Shown here piece by piece: positions 42,317 to 54,569 of a DNA stretch of 64,000 bases. Source of the DNA: Dolomedes plantarius (Eukaryota > Arthropoda > Arachnida > Araneae > Dolomedidae); assembly GCA_907164885.2 (NCBI GenBank), contig OU015490.1, positions 213,617,844 through 213,681,843 on the forward strand, in the 5' to 3' direction. Every line of letters starts with the position of its first letter. The stretch's first letter is position 1. The notes under the pieces were generated by a model. The model saw only the letters and a list, made by a program, of their open reading frames with translations. It was not told the origin of the DNA and did not search any database. Made by a program: the position numbers and the translations under genes.

Positions 42317-42335
42317 TGTTCTTCGAACAAATGGT

Positions 42336-42452
42336 GGGAACGAACTCTAGGCTAACCCATTGGGCACTATGCCTCCAACAATATAATTTTGAGGTAGAGC
42401 ATAAGCCAGGTAAATTGCATGGAAACGCAGATGGGCTCAGCAGGACAGAGTG
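42336..42452 (+). pseudogene. pol: Gypsy RNase H C-terminal fragment
   Basis: A 38-codon open stretch reads LTHWALCLQQYNFEVEHKPG followed by KLHGNADGLSR and TGA. The HKPGK..NADGLSR block is the end of the RNase H domain in Ty3/Gypsy Pol. It begins immediately after the inverted LTR arm. Everything upstream of pol and the whole integrase are missing. Confidence 0.9.
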
Positions 42453-43149
42453 ACAAAAGTTAATTGTCACAAGTTGGTTGTAAATACTTACAAGAAAATG
42501 TATAAATGTGTAGAATTAAAACTGTTCTCAATTTAACGCCCGCCTAAATGCGGTGCCATAAGATATATGAGTTGTCAGGAAATTAAGATATTAAGTAACT
42601 ATATGATTCTATATAAGTGTGATATCTGTGTTTTAATCTCATGTAATATAGAGTCCTGTATTTAGAGATGACAGGATCTATCTATTGAGTAATGTTTGTT
42701 TCATGTGTTACACCGTAGTTCAAATACGTCTGATTAATGATTTGGGGCAGAAATCTTAGAAATGATTGTTATTTAGGTTAAGATTGGAAAATGTTTTAAG
42801 ATAACTAATGTGAAAATGTTAATTTAATGTGATGATGTGTTAATTTAATGGAATGTAATAATTTAATGTGAAAATGTTTTAAAATGATAGTGCTTTATGT
42901 GTGTTGTTTTTAACCATGTATGAATTTATTATGTGTAAAGGTGTTGTATTATTGTGTCTCAGACTGAGGGCAGTTAGGGTTTTTTAGTGAAGTTTAAAAT
43001 AGGCGGTTGCGACTCTTTTGAGTTAGGGCTGAAGAAAGCCAGATGGTAATGACCTCTTGGGAATGGTTTCTTGTGGGCTTTTCTAAATAGACCGACTGAA
43101 CTTGCCTTTAGCCTTTTTAATGTTTAAAAAGACTTTTAGGGGGGAGGAG
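42453..43149 (+). other. 3' non-coding region and polypurine tract of the Gypsy fragment
   Basis: No frame of note. Short AATTTAATGTGAAAATG repeats occur at 42790-42880. It ends with GGGGGGAGGAG at ~43139-43149, the polypurine tract adjoining the LTR. Confidence 0.7.
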
Positions 43150-45157
<2,008 letters not shown>

Positions 45158-45212
45158 ATTTTTAGATATATTAACAATTAATATAATCTGAATTGTTAAT
45201 ATATCTAAAAAT
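45158..45212. repeat. Perfect 22 bp-arm hairpin
   Basis: Left arm 45158-45179 (ATTTTTAGATATATTAACAA...) and right arm 45191-45212 are exact reverse complements with an 11-base loop. It lies 76 bases left of a Tc1-like element. Too AT-rich for a typical terminator call in a eukaryote. Confidence 0.9.
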
Positions 45213-45288
45213 TGAAACAAATATCTAAAAATCACTGTTTTTAACTTAATTTCATTATACTGGGCTTGAAAGATATATATGTTATATA

Positions 45289-46466
45289 CACTCAAGAGCC
45301 AAAACATTATGACCACCTGAAAATAACGAGTTGGCCCACCTTTGGCGCGCAACACAGCTTCCACCCGCCTTGGCATGGATGCCACGAGTCCTTGGTAGAT
45401 GGCCCGAGACAGATTGTACCACATGTTTAAGCAACGGTCGCGCAAATCCAAGATATTGCGAATTGGTGGTCTTTGAACTCTGAGCTGCCGTCCCATGGCA
45501 TCCAAAATGTGTTCTATCGGATTGAGATCCGGTGAGTTAGGCGGGCTGGACATTAACTGGAATTCAGCATCATGTTCCTGGAACCACTCCAACACAATTT
45601 TAGCCTTGTGACACGGGGCGTTGTCCTGTTGGAACATTCCATTTCCAGCTGGAAAAACAGAGGCCATGTAAGGGTGCAACTGGTCCGCAATGATGTTCAG
45701 ATACCCTGTAGCATTCATGGTCTGCTCTACCACAACCACGGTTCCCAGAGACGCCCAGGAGAACGTCCCCCAAAGCATAATACCGCCACCACCGGCTTGT
45801 GTATGACAAAAATTAATCACGAATATGTGCGTGATGAATGAAAAACCGTTATTCATCTGGCCAGGCAACTCTCTCCCACTGATCCATGGACCAGTCGCAA
45901 TGTTCCCGGGACCAGCGCAGGCGCAGTTGGCGATGACGCTTGGTCAGCAAAGGCACACGAGTGGGACGTTTGCTGCGTAGCCCCATATCCAACAGTGTCC
46001 GCTGAACAGTGTTCTGCGATACTATTCTAATTGGCCCTGCATTGTATTGGGCTGTCAGCTGAGCCACTGTCTGGCTCCGGTTTTGCTTCACCATGCGAGA
46101 CACTCTCCGACGACCTTTTTCTTTGATAGCGTGTGGACTTCCAACACCATGTCGTCCACTGCTGGTTTCACCGTCATTCATCCACTTTGCATAACTACTA
46201 ACAACTGTAGGTCGCGGACAACCCACGAGTCGTGCAGTTTCGGAAATACTTGTTCCGAGCCTTCAAGCCATTACAATGTGCCCTCTATCAAAGTCGCTTA
46301 GATCCGCAGCCTTTCCCATCACACACAGAAGTAAGTGAAAGAATGATTCTTCAGACTCTCCAGCAGCAATTAAATACCACTTCCACCTAATCACGTGCCT
46401 TCCACGTCATCCAGGAGAAATCATTGCAAAATGTAGGGGTGGTCATAATGTTTTGGTTTTTGAGTG
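45289..46466 (-). mobile_element. Tc1-like element of the DD36E group, internally deleted
   Basis: Terminal inverted repeats CACTCAAGAGCCAAAACATT and its inverse (ATGTTTTGGTTTTTGAGTG) extend over ~30 bases. TA on both sides, embedded in TATATA on the left and in (TA)n (46467-46505) on the right. 1178 bp. Confidence 0.92.
45318..46319 (-). pseudogene. DD36E Tc1-like transposase, inactivated
   Basis: The start is MGKAADLSDFDRGHIVMA, with TGA in place of the next codon. The DNA-binding region (TARLVGCPRPTVVSSYAKW, SQTVAQLTAQYNAG) is well kept. After RVAWPDE, which holds the first catalytic aspartate, a stop and a deletion remove the part up to TQAGGGGIMLW, where another frame resumes. The second aspartate (FQQDNAPCH) and the glutamate (SPDLNPIEH) are separated by 36 residues, not the 34 of the other Tc1 copies here. 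The normal stop after GGPTRY is lost, so the frame runs into the terminal repeat and beyond. Confidence 0.9.
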
Positions 46467-46470
46467 TATA

Positions 46471-46506
<36 letters not shown>

Positions 46507-46507
<1 letters not shown>

Positions 46508-47287
46508 CGTAATAGTTACTATGTATTCAATTTATAATTTATTTATATAGTCACGGCTTCCAAAATTTTCTGCTCCCGTTGTTTTGAATAGTCAAATTCT
46601 TTCCGTGTCTAGACTGATAAAGTATAAGATTTTCACTAGTAGGGATATTTGTTATAGTGGACACATATATATCATTCATCTTTATGTCTACCCCAAGAAT
46701 TTCAAAACTATTTTTATACTTTGTATGAAATAGATCTATTTTATATAGAAAAAATTTTATTTATACATTTTTTTGAATATATCATTTTGAATCGTAATAT
46801 GTTCAACTTGTGACTTAAAATCTGTATTTGTTCTGGATTTATTTCACATCGTGCAAATTATTAATGAAAACTTCTAAAAAATAATGAAAAATACGCAGAT
46901 CAAAGTGTTTTATGATGTAGTTTATATTTTGGTCGTTAATTTCCTTCTAACGTTAAAATCAGATCAGTTCCGATAGATATCTTCTCTGCGGAACTTTGAA
47001 GCGTAGAAAAATCCAAAAGCTCCAATGACTATTGGAGATTTCTCTTTCACGTCGCCGAGGAAAACATTCGCATGCCAAAATTGCCATTCCAGAGCGAAAT
47101 TTCGTCAAAATCTCGCCAAACCGATATGAATAAATTAATTCAGTCGACTATTAAATTAATTTTTGAGTGATTTTTCGGCTGGATATTTTAATGTCGTGAT
47201 TAATTATATGCAGCGGATAGATAGGTTTACAACAAGAAGTAGCAGAAAGTAGGAGAAATCTAAAAATTATCATATGAGATCCGCAGG
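46507..47287. other. No gene recognised
   Basis: AT-rich; a GC-richer patch near 47000-47120 has no open frame of note. Confidence 0.55.
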
Positions 47288-47800
47288 TAAATACACTCTG
47301 TAACAAAAAAATTACACGTACCACTAAGGAGTTGACCGATTGTGACTAAAATTGGTGGATGTAAAGAACATGCTAAGAAGAAAAAAAAAGACTATCGAGA
47401 TAACCCCCCCCCCCGTAATCAGTCTCTAGGTTGTACAGGTGTGGAGCTTAAGAGGCATTAATTTCGGCGTAAGCGTGGATTCAGCTCTCTGAGTGGTCTG
47501 TCAACGGTCATGTTGAACCCTTGTAGGCGGGTCACACGTCGCATGGTTGATAACGACGAATCTGTTTCTGTGACAGATGATCTGACAATCTCTCTGCCTT
47601 CACGTTCTGTCGTGGTCCTAGGTCGACCGTCCAGATATTTAAATATGCCGTTGTTGACCCACTCTGACCAGCACAGTCTACTCGTTGCATGGCTTCAACC
47701 CAGATGCCGAGCGATTCTTCAATTTAACGAACCAGCTTTTGTCAATTCTGTGACACGACCTCTTTTAAACTCTGAAATAGGCTTGTAATGAGCAGGAATC
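47288..47800 (-). pseudogene. Tc1-like transposase N-terminal relic (third lineage)
   Basis: On the minus strand, across frames: IARHLG and HATSRLCWSEWVNNG, then YLDGRPRTTTER, then REIVRSSVTETDSSLSTMRR. This is the paired helix-turn-helix region of a Tc1-like transposase, different from the DD34E and DD36E copies. A possible end, CTGTAACAAAAAAATTACAC, lies at ~47293. No catalytic domain remains. Confidence 0.65.
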
Positions 47801-47808
47801 CTTCTGCT

Positions 47809-47847
47809 AGGCATAGTTACAGTCGACGTAAGACTGTAACTATGCCT
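47809..47847. repeat. Perfect 16 bp-arm hairpin
   Basis: AGGCATAGTTACAGTC and GACTGTAACTATGCCT are exact inverse complements with a 7-base loop. GC content is near 45%, above the local background, so it is less likely to be chance. It lies right next to the third-lineage Tc1 relic. Confidence 0.95.
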
Positions 47848-48658
47848 CGTCGAAAGCAATTCAATTTTTGGACAATAAATTGTAATCATTTGCATTCTCA
47901 GTCGAAATATCTTTGCATAGGGTAAGTGGCAAAAAGACGCTATATGAGATTAGATACACCGAACTTGTAATAAATTGCGACTTGGGAAAGAGACGGCTAT
48001 ACTTTAGACGAGTCTCGATAGGGACACAAGCAATCAGGGAATCAAGTGATTACCCGCTCGGTTGTGCTTGAATGAGTTGGATTGATTGCATAATAAAAAA
48101 ATATTTCACTCAAAATTCCCGATTAAAGTTTTACGCAAGTGAGTCATAGTTGTTGAATATCGGTGCTCCGAAGAAGCGGTAAAGAACGATCAATTTTAAG
48201 TTCTTAAGCACTCAAGGTGCCCTCATCTACATCGGATTCTGTTCCTCCACCTCTGTCACCCGGAAAACTGTTTTCATTTTCTTTCAAAACATTCAGTGAA
48301 GTGCATCAGTGAAGTCATTTCTTTCAGTGAAGTGCATCTCGGTGAATAAAGGACAATCCGACGCTGTCACTGAACTTTTTTTGTGCACTCTGAAAAGTGA
48401 AACATCCGTTCTAGCGGATCAGCAACGCCATGAACAGCCACTAGTAATGTGTTTTTTTTTCAGTGTGATTTTATGATGCACATTTTTTATTTTAATGCGC
48501 AATCTTACATTGAAGTCATCTACCTGCTTCACATGCCTTTCAAGGAGGGAAGGGATGTTAGTTAGCGTACTCGCATTTCGAATTTGGTGTTAACGGGATT
48601 TGGCGCTGCACGCTGTTTGGTGACGGGGGACCTCGCCAAAGCTGGTTTTCGAGAAGGT
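47848..48658. other. No gene recognised; short TCAGTGAAGTGCATC duplications
   Basis: Around 48290-48350 the words CAGTGAAGTGCATC and CAGTGAAGTCATTTC alternate, followed by GTGAATAAAGGAC. This could be an LTR end or a transcript end, but borders are not definable. Confidence 0.4.
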
Positions 48659-48741
48659 ATGGACTCGCACGAACGAACGGAAGTTGCAGCAGACGGAAGG
48701 CAGTCGAACACACATCAGCGGACACAAATGGAGAACTACCT
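48659..48741 (+). other. Exon-like segment with ATG and splice donor (speculative)
   Basis: A GC-richer island (48549-48760) contains ATG and 27 open codons (MDSHERTEVAADGRQ...) up to CT|GTGAGTACG, a good splice donor. The frame would stop immediately if read through, as expected for a coding exon followed by an intron, but such a configuration also arises by chance. Confidence 0.2.
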
Positions 48742-48782
48742 GTGAGTACGCTTATCCCTATATATATATATATATATATATA

Positions 48783-49728
48783 CAGGGTGTCCAGAATTAA
48801 ACATCCCTCCAATAAAGTTGTCTGCAGTCGAAACTATTGTTCAGAAAGTTGTAATTTTTCTGTAGGACATATTGAAGGGATGGGAATTTGTTTCAGCGAA
48901 TAAAAAAAATAGTTCAAAATTTCACCACCAGATGACGTTTTTGATGAATTACACATTTGCGACTGGTTCTTTACTTAAGATTTCACCATCTTTTTATCCA
49001 TAGGTCACCCTAACACAATAACTCAATCTCATTAAATTTTACCATCTTTAAAGTGATTGCAAAGTCGATCGGAAACTTGTTCGATTACTAATTTTCAGAC
49101 AAAAGATTTGAAGAAACGAAGAAGAAAAAAATATGCAAATTAATTTTTGTCGACGTAGAGCAGAAACTGTTATAAAACCTAGAAACTTTCATGGAGATTT
49201 TATTTTCAGCGTGCTTGCTATTGCCAATCAGAATGCCATTTTTACGATTACCTGATCGAGCTTTGTTTGTAAAATTGTTTTCCCCAGACCCCAACCCAAG
49301 CGTCTTTTGGCTTTTGGGGACACGTGAAACATCTAGTCAGACTTGATAAACCAAGAACTAAACCTGATCTGAAAGACGGCATTTCACGATCTGTTCTCAG
49401 CAATTTCCCACACTGCGGTCAACTGTACACACTGCGGTCAATTGTAGAAGATGCTATCTTACAATTTCAAATGGTAACTGAAAATGATGGCCGTCATGTT
49501 GACCATGTCTTGCTGTAATAAATTTTTTTAACTTTAGTAAATGTTTGCTAAATGTGCAATTCATCAAAAAACGCCCTATGGTGGGGAAATTTTGAATTAT
49601 TTTTTTTTATTCCCTCAAACAAATTCCCTTCCCTTCAATATGTCCTACACAAAATTTCATAACTTTCTGAACAATAGTTTCGACTGTAGACAACTTTAAA
49701 GTAGGGACGTTTAATTCTGGACACCCTG
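48783..49728. mobile_element. Mariner-superfamily element, ~170 bp terminal inverted repeats
   Basis: CAGGGTGTCCAGAATTAAAC at the left and its inverse at the right, with the two ~170 bp arms (48783-48955, 49556-49728) sharing TTGTTCAGAAAGTT, AGGACATATTGAAG and TCAAAATTTC. TA on both sides, both continuous with (TA)n. 946 bp, with a relic of the transposase C-terminus inside. Confidence 0.9.
49288..49518 (+). pseudogene. Mariner-superfamily transposase C-terminal relic
   Basis: FGFWGHVKHLVRLDKP is followed by LKDGISRSVLSNF, then IVEDAILQFQMVTENDGR and HVDHVLL before TAA. The FWGHVK block followed by a run of ~60 residues and an H.EH-like end fits the C-terminus of transposases from elements with ACAGGGTGTC ends. 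The DDE residues lie in the deleted part, apart from the region just before FWG. Confidence 0.65.
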
Positions 49729-49881
<153 letters not shown>

Positions 49882-50051
49882 ATCTCAATCTTTGTAAGAC
49901 ATTGTCAAATTGAAGTTCTTAATTGTTATTGCCTATCACCCAATGTAATTAAATAAAGTTCTGTCATTTATGTGTATCTTATGCTCCGCCTGCCTTATTT
50001 AGAACGTGGCTCGAATCGAGATCCATTTCCAACTATACGATACAAGATTAA

Positions 50052-50120
50052 TAATTAGGATAATTAATTATCCTAATTAATTAGGAACTTATTAGGATAA
50101 TTAATTATCCTAATAAGTTC
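50052..50120. repeat. Three overlapping perfect palindromes
   Basis: A 28 bp palindrome (50052-50079) and a 36 bp palindrome (50085-50120) share the same core, AGGATAATTAATTATCCT. The junction (50071-50086, TCCTAATTAATTAGGA) is a third palindrome. All are exact. Confidence 0.95.
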
Positions 50121-50239
50121 AAGTTGCGTTGTATCACTTATTTTGTCTTAACAATCATCTATCTACTATTTTTGAATGCTGGATTTCACTGTTTGACCCC
50201 TTTGGCGAGAAAGCTTCGAGAGATTTCGTGAGATTGGAG

Positions 50240-50590
50240 AAAAGTTTGGCGAGTTTTGTGGCGAATTTGGCGACATTATGGTCTTATGAAAACTAATTAT
50301 GTTTCACGCAGGTGGCGTGGTTGTCGATTTCTGGAAGTTTCCATTTCTAGAACAATTGAAAATGTCATAAGAGGTATATCAAGGACGTCGATCTAGGTTC
50401 CGTTAGAGATCATTCATGCATTTCTCGGTTGCAGCTTATCGGCCTGCAGCTTATCTGAACGGTGAGGCCTGTGTGTATTGTATCTAATCTGAAGTCTTTA
50501 TATAAGGTCCTTAGACTGTGGGACTGACTTTTATATTTGCTATATGTTTAAAGCCAAACGGCTAATAAACTTGTGCCGCTGTGTTGGAGT
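50240..50590 (+). repeat. Possible LTR-derived dispersed repeat (copy 2)
   Basis: Diverged partner of 13680-13960, with TTTCTGGAAGTTTCC, TCTAGAACAATTGA and GAGATCATTCATGCA in the same order. AATAAA at ~50562 would suit an LTR polyadenylation signal. Borders not found. Confidence 0.35.
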
Positions 50591-50620
50591 TTTAAGTCAC
50601 AGATATTGTCAAACGAGAAA

Positions 50621-51393
50621 CGTGTATAAAACAAATTTAAAAACCTTCATTTCAAAACACCTAAAATATGCTTTAAAAATAACTCAAAGGCATCACTTTA
50701 TATCCATGAAGGCCTTTTAAAAATAGTTTTTCAAAGTAAAAGGTTTTCTCTCACCTAATGACGTGTCATTTAAGATTGATTGTGTGCTTAGTTGTATTTT
50801 AAGTTCAACTCTCACCTTTAGCTCATTATTATAACAAAACTTTTCATTTTATATGGAACTTAATTTAAAATTCACGGCTTTATTCCCCAAGAGAATTTTC
50901 TGCTGTCCACACGGTTGGAACTGATTGTTTAACTAGCGAAAATTTTAGATTCCTACTACCTAATGCAATTTTAATGGATCTGTGTTGGAGACGGTTTCTT
51001 CTAAATACAAGTTAAACAGAAAGACAGATTTACACATAAGTTAAGTTAGTAAATATATATTTAGTATAAGTATTAACTAGCCATTACTTAGTTCTCACAT
51101 ATGTTATATATACATTTATATAGGTAATTTTATATTAGTTAAATGAACTTAAGGCTGAGAGAAAAATTATTTTCATATTACTGAAATAGTAATTTGAGCA
51201 AATGTTACTCCTTATTTATGTTATTAGAATGAGCATCGAGTAACTTACTTGTTGAATATTAGCGTGTTGGTAAAACGTTAAGGAAACGAAGAATAGGATT
51301 TTGTAATTAGTAATTGTAGGGTTTTTTCTGATGCAGAGTTATCCGTTCTGGGGATATCTGCCCGATTACATCGCGATTTATTTGGCTTCTTTC
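50621..51393. other. No gene recognised
   Basis: AT-rich and unique in the window. Confidence 0.55.
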
Positions 51394-51822
51394 TTAAGGC
51401 GGCTGTGTACTAACCGTATTGGATTCGTTCACCTCACTGTTAACCTATGGAGAAAAATTTTCTACTATTTACAGCTACAGAAATGCTGATAATCAATTAA
51501 AAATGATATTTTCAGAGAGCCTAAACTTTTTTTTATCTCGGTACATGATTCAATTTATAAATTTCGTCCACCAAAAGAATTTATATGTGTTTCAACAGCA
51601 CGGTACCAAATATTTTTTCGAGTGATTTAATTTTTAAAATGTTATTTGCCTTTTTTCTGGAAAATAAAAAATACCCTAAGTTGTAGAATTCCTTTCTCTA
51701 TCACGGAGTATATTTTTTAAAAAACATCTTTAAATCCATGTCGACAATCCTTGGACAAATTTTCTCCATAGGTAAACATCGGGCTGAGCGAATCCCATAG
51801 AGTTAGTACACAACAGCCTTAA
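51394..51822. mobile_element. piggyBac-type MITE with TTAA ends (429 bp)
   Basis: TTAAGGCGGCTGTGTACTAA at the left and, inverted, TTAAGGCTGTTGTGTACTAA at the right. The terminal inverted repeats extend ~70 bases (to AACCTATGGAGAAAA and its counterpart). TTAA at both outer edges is the piggyBac signature. The 68-codon frame inside begins with a non-ATG codon and is not supported. Confidence 0.85.
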
Positions 51823-52394
51823 GGCGTGTAGACATACAGCAAATGAAATGTAACGGCCAAACTGGGATAAATTTCAAGGAACAATTTCTGTGTTCTGTTT
51901 AAAATGTGGTTGGTCTGCCACATTAACAAACCGAACGCTTGTGCAACCTTTTTTTTGAAAAGGTTTAACTAAGTTACGACAGCGAACAAAGAAATTACGG
52001 TTCCTACTAGAAATGAAATTCCCAAGCAAAAAGGGAAAAAAATTACTGAAAGCAAAATGTAAAAGAACTGAATTGTAGACTTTCTACCCATACAGCGAAC
52101 GACGGCTAACAAGATCAATGGATTTCCTTTGATGTGCCGCCTGGTGTGTCAACCATTGCAAAGGCAAACAAACGCGTTCGTCCATTACCCTTCGTTCGCA
52201 TGACATACCTATCCTCCCCATAGCTGAGTAAAATAGCTTCCTCTGAAGGAGCAAGACAAGAACAACTAAGTCTTATACGGTATTGTAACCCTAAGCTCCC
52301 ATTGTGGAAACTCGCGACGCCACCCACTACACAAAGTGGTCAATGATAAATTTTCATTTTTCAGATATATTTTCACGTACGTACTTTTTCAACG
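51823..52394. other. No gene recognised
   Basis: A 70-codon minus-strand frame at 52115-52327 lies in a slightly GC-richer patch and contains no recognisable domain. Confidence 0.45.
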
Positions 52395-52560
52395 TACCGC
52401 CCACGTGGTGTAGTGGTTAACGCTTTCAGCTGCCACGCAGTAGGATTTTGTTAAAATCTTGAATAAGGCTTGGTCGCTTCCCTGTCGTCTCACTCATAGG
52501 GAAAAATGCTGGCTTACCTTTATGGTGCTCACATAATAAAGTATCCAGTAAATCTCAGTG
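52395..52560 (+). mobile_element. tRNA-derived SINE relic
   Basis: GCCCACGTGGTGTAGTGGTT followed by AACGCTTTCAGCTGCCACGC is a tRNA-like 5' end with an A-box-like core. The B-box region is degraded (GGATTTTGTTAAAATC). CTGCCACGC is shared with the SINE at 38.6 kb. No clear target duplication. Confidence 0.6.
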
Positions 52561-53528
52561 AATAACAAAAGTTGAATTTTACAAGACAAAATGCCTCCGC
52601 ATTGGATAGTAAAAATATAAAAAACTTTTCAGCGATTAAGTAACTAATTTTCTTTTAATTTAAAATTTTGTAATAAGTTTAGATGTTCATGAGTTTGATG
52701 CAAAGAAGTATAATCTATAATTTCAAAATATTTCTATATTGTTTCTACTTTTTAGTGCTGACATACGTTCCATGTTATGAACCCTGTAAGTTAAAACAGA
52801 GCGTATTTTCATGTCATACAAGTACTATAACACAAAGGCTATAGAAAAATTTCGTATGAATAATTTCAGTTGATGTTAATTTTTTTCCATTTTATCGTAT
52901 TTATATTAATTTATTTTATCTTTTTGTGAAATCTGGTGTGAGAGGTCTAGTCTATCAATTTGTTCTTTCTAGTCAAGGTAGAACTCCAGAAAGGTTAAAT
53001 GCAGGTTAAATATGAGGGAACACCTGTGTTAACGAAGATAAATTTCTACAAGAATTATTCCTAATAGTGTCTGCAGAAATATCATATAATAATTTTTTTT
53101 GATGATACAAGCTCACAAATGTTTTCACAAGATTTTGCTTTCTGAACAACAGATCTAATAGTTTAGATATGAAAAAATGAGTACCCTCTTAGAATTGTTA
53201 AGCACTAAAATCTTATTTTTTTAATTTTATAGATGCAGAGCAGGCAAACCTCGATACATTCGAGATGGAAATGTAATACATTCGTGTCCGTAAATTAATG
53301 ATAATTCAGAATCACACGTAAATCGAACTCTACAGTAAAAATTTCACCTGTGGAATTATCACACTCATCTTCAAGAAAAATATGCAAATTACAGGAAGGC
53401 ACCAGATGACGCCAATAGTAAGTCACAATGGCGAGAGTGTAAGAGAGGGGTATATAATGAATGGTGGCAAAGAAGTGAAATTGCTCACAAGCGTTCTGTA
53501 AGCCGCTCAGTGCCATAACCGAATAGTT
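52561..53528. other. No gene recognised; includes 5' part of the next Tc1 relic
   Basis: The last ~250 bases probably belong to the transposon whose gene starts at 53529, but I could not find its terminal inverted repeat. Confidence 0.4.
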
Positions 53529-54569
53529 ATGACACAGAGGACGCATGTGGATGGTTTTTACGTGGTAGAATTATCGGCCGCCTGGAATGTGGGCGTACTC
53601 AGATGGAAGTATCCGAGGAACTTGGAATTGTCTAAAGTGTCCTCTCTAGGCTTCCAAGGCAACGATTTCAAGATGATGGAAATGTCAGTAGACGTTACAG
53701 CACAGGTCGCCCCCGAGTTACAACACTGAATGAAGACCGGTATTTGGCAGTAACTGTCAAAAGCAGAAGACGGAGCACAACATCCGACCTGTCTCGTCAG
53801 CTATCTGCAGCCAAGGATACCATAGTTTCAAGGCAAACCATGTACAGACGTTTGAGAAATTTTAGTCTATATGCTTGCAGACCTGTCAGATGTGTTCCGC
53901 TCACGGCAACTCACTGTCGGCAGCGATTAACCTGGAGTAGAGAACATGCAATGTGGACATCGTCACAGTGGGTTTGTGTGATGTTTTCTGACGAGTCCAG
54001 GTTTAGCTTGCAGTCTGATTCACGTCGGACTTTCATATGGAGAACGCCAGGTACCCGTTACCACCAAGACAACATCATTGAACGACACCGTTACGGTGTT
54101 GCAAATTTGGCCGTTTGGAGTGGATTTATACTGGGCTCCAGAACAGATCTGCATGTTTAAATCGGAACCATGAACGGCTACATTTATCGGGACATCATTC
54201 TGGAACAACATGTAAGTTTGTTTAGGGGTGCCATGGGCGCAGAATTTGTGTATATGGATGAGAACAATGGATGGCAAACATCATAAACGAATGCATCGAG
54301 GTTTGCCTGCCCTTCAATCTGAGAATATCACCCGCATGGAATGGGTAGGATTCTCACCTAACTTAAATCCGATAGAGCATGTCTGGGACATGCTTGGCCG
54401 ACGAGTTGCAGCCCGTCAACCACTTCCAACATGTGTACCGGAAATTGGGAGTGCATTGCTTGCTGAGTGGAGAAATCTTCCCCAAGATCAGCTCGATAAT
54501 TTCATACTCAGCATTCCTAGGCGTTGTACGGACTGTATTTCATCGCATGGGAGACATACAATGTCTTAA
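53529..54569 (+). pseudogene. Tc1-like transposase, fourth lineage, inactivated
   Basis: The start is MTQRTHVDGF, then a frameshift. RIIGRLECGRTQMEVSEELG continues in another frame, with further breaks before YLAVTVKSRRRSTTSDLSRQ and TIVSRQTMYRRLRNF. The catalytic part reads VMFSDESRFSLQSD (first aspartate), then WRTPGTRYHQDN and GSRTDLHV, then a TAA. The second catalytic region is damaged (YMDENNGWQTS instead of a D-N-A-R-P-H-type block), whereas the glutamate block (SPNLNPIEHVWDMLG) survives. The ending is SSHGRHTMS. Terminal repeats were not identified. Confidence 0.85.
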
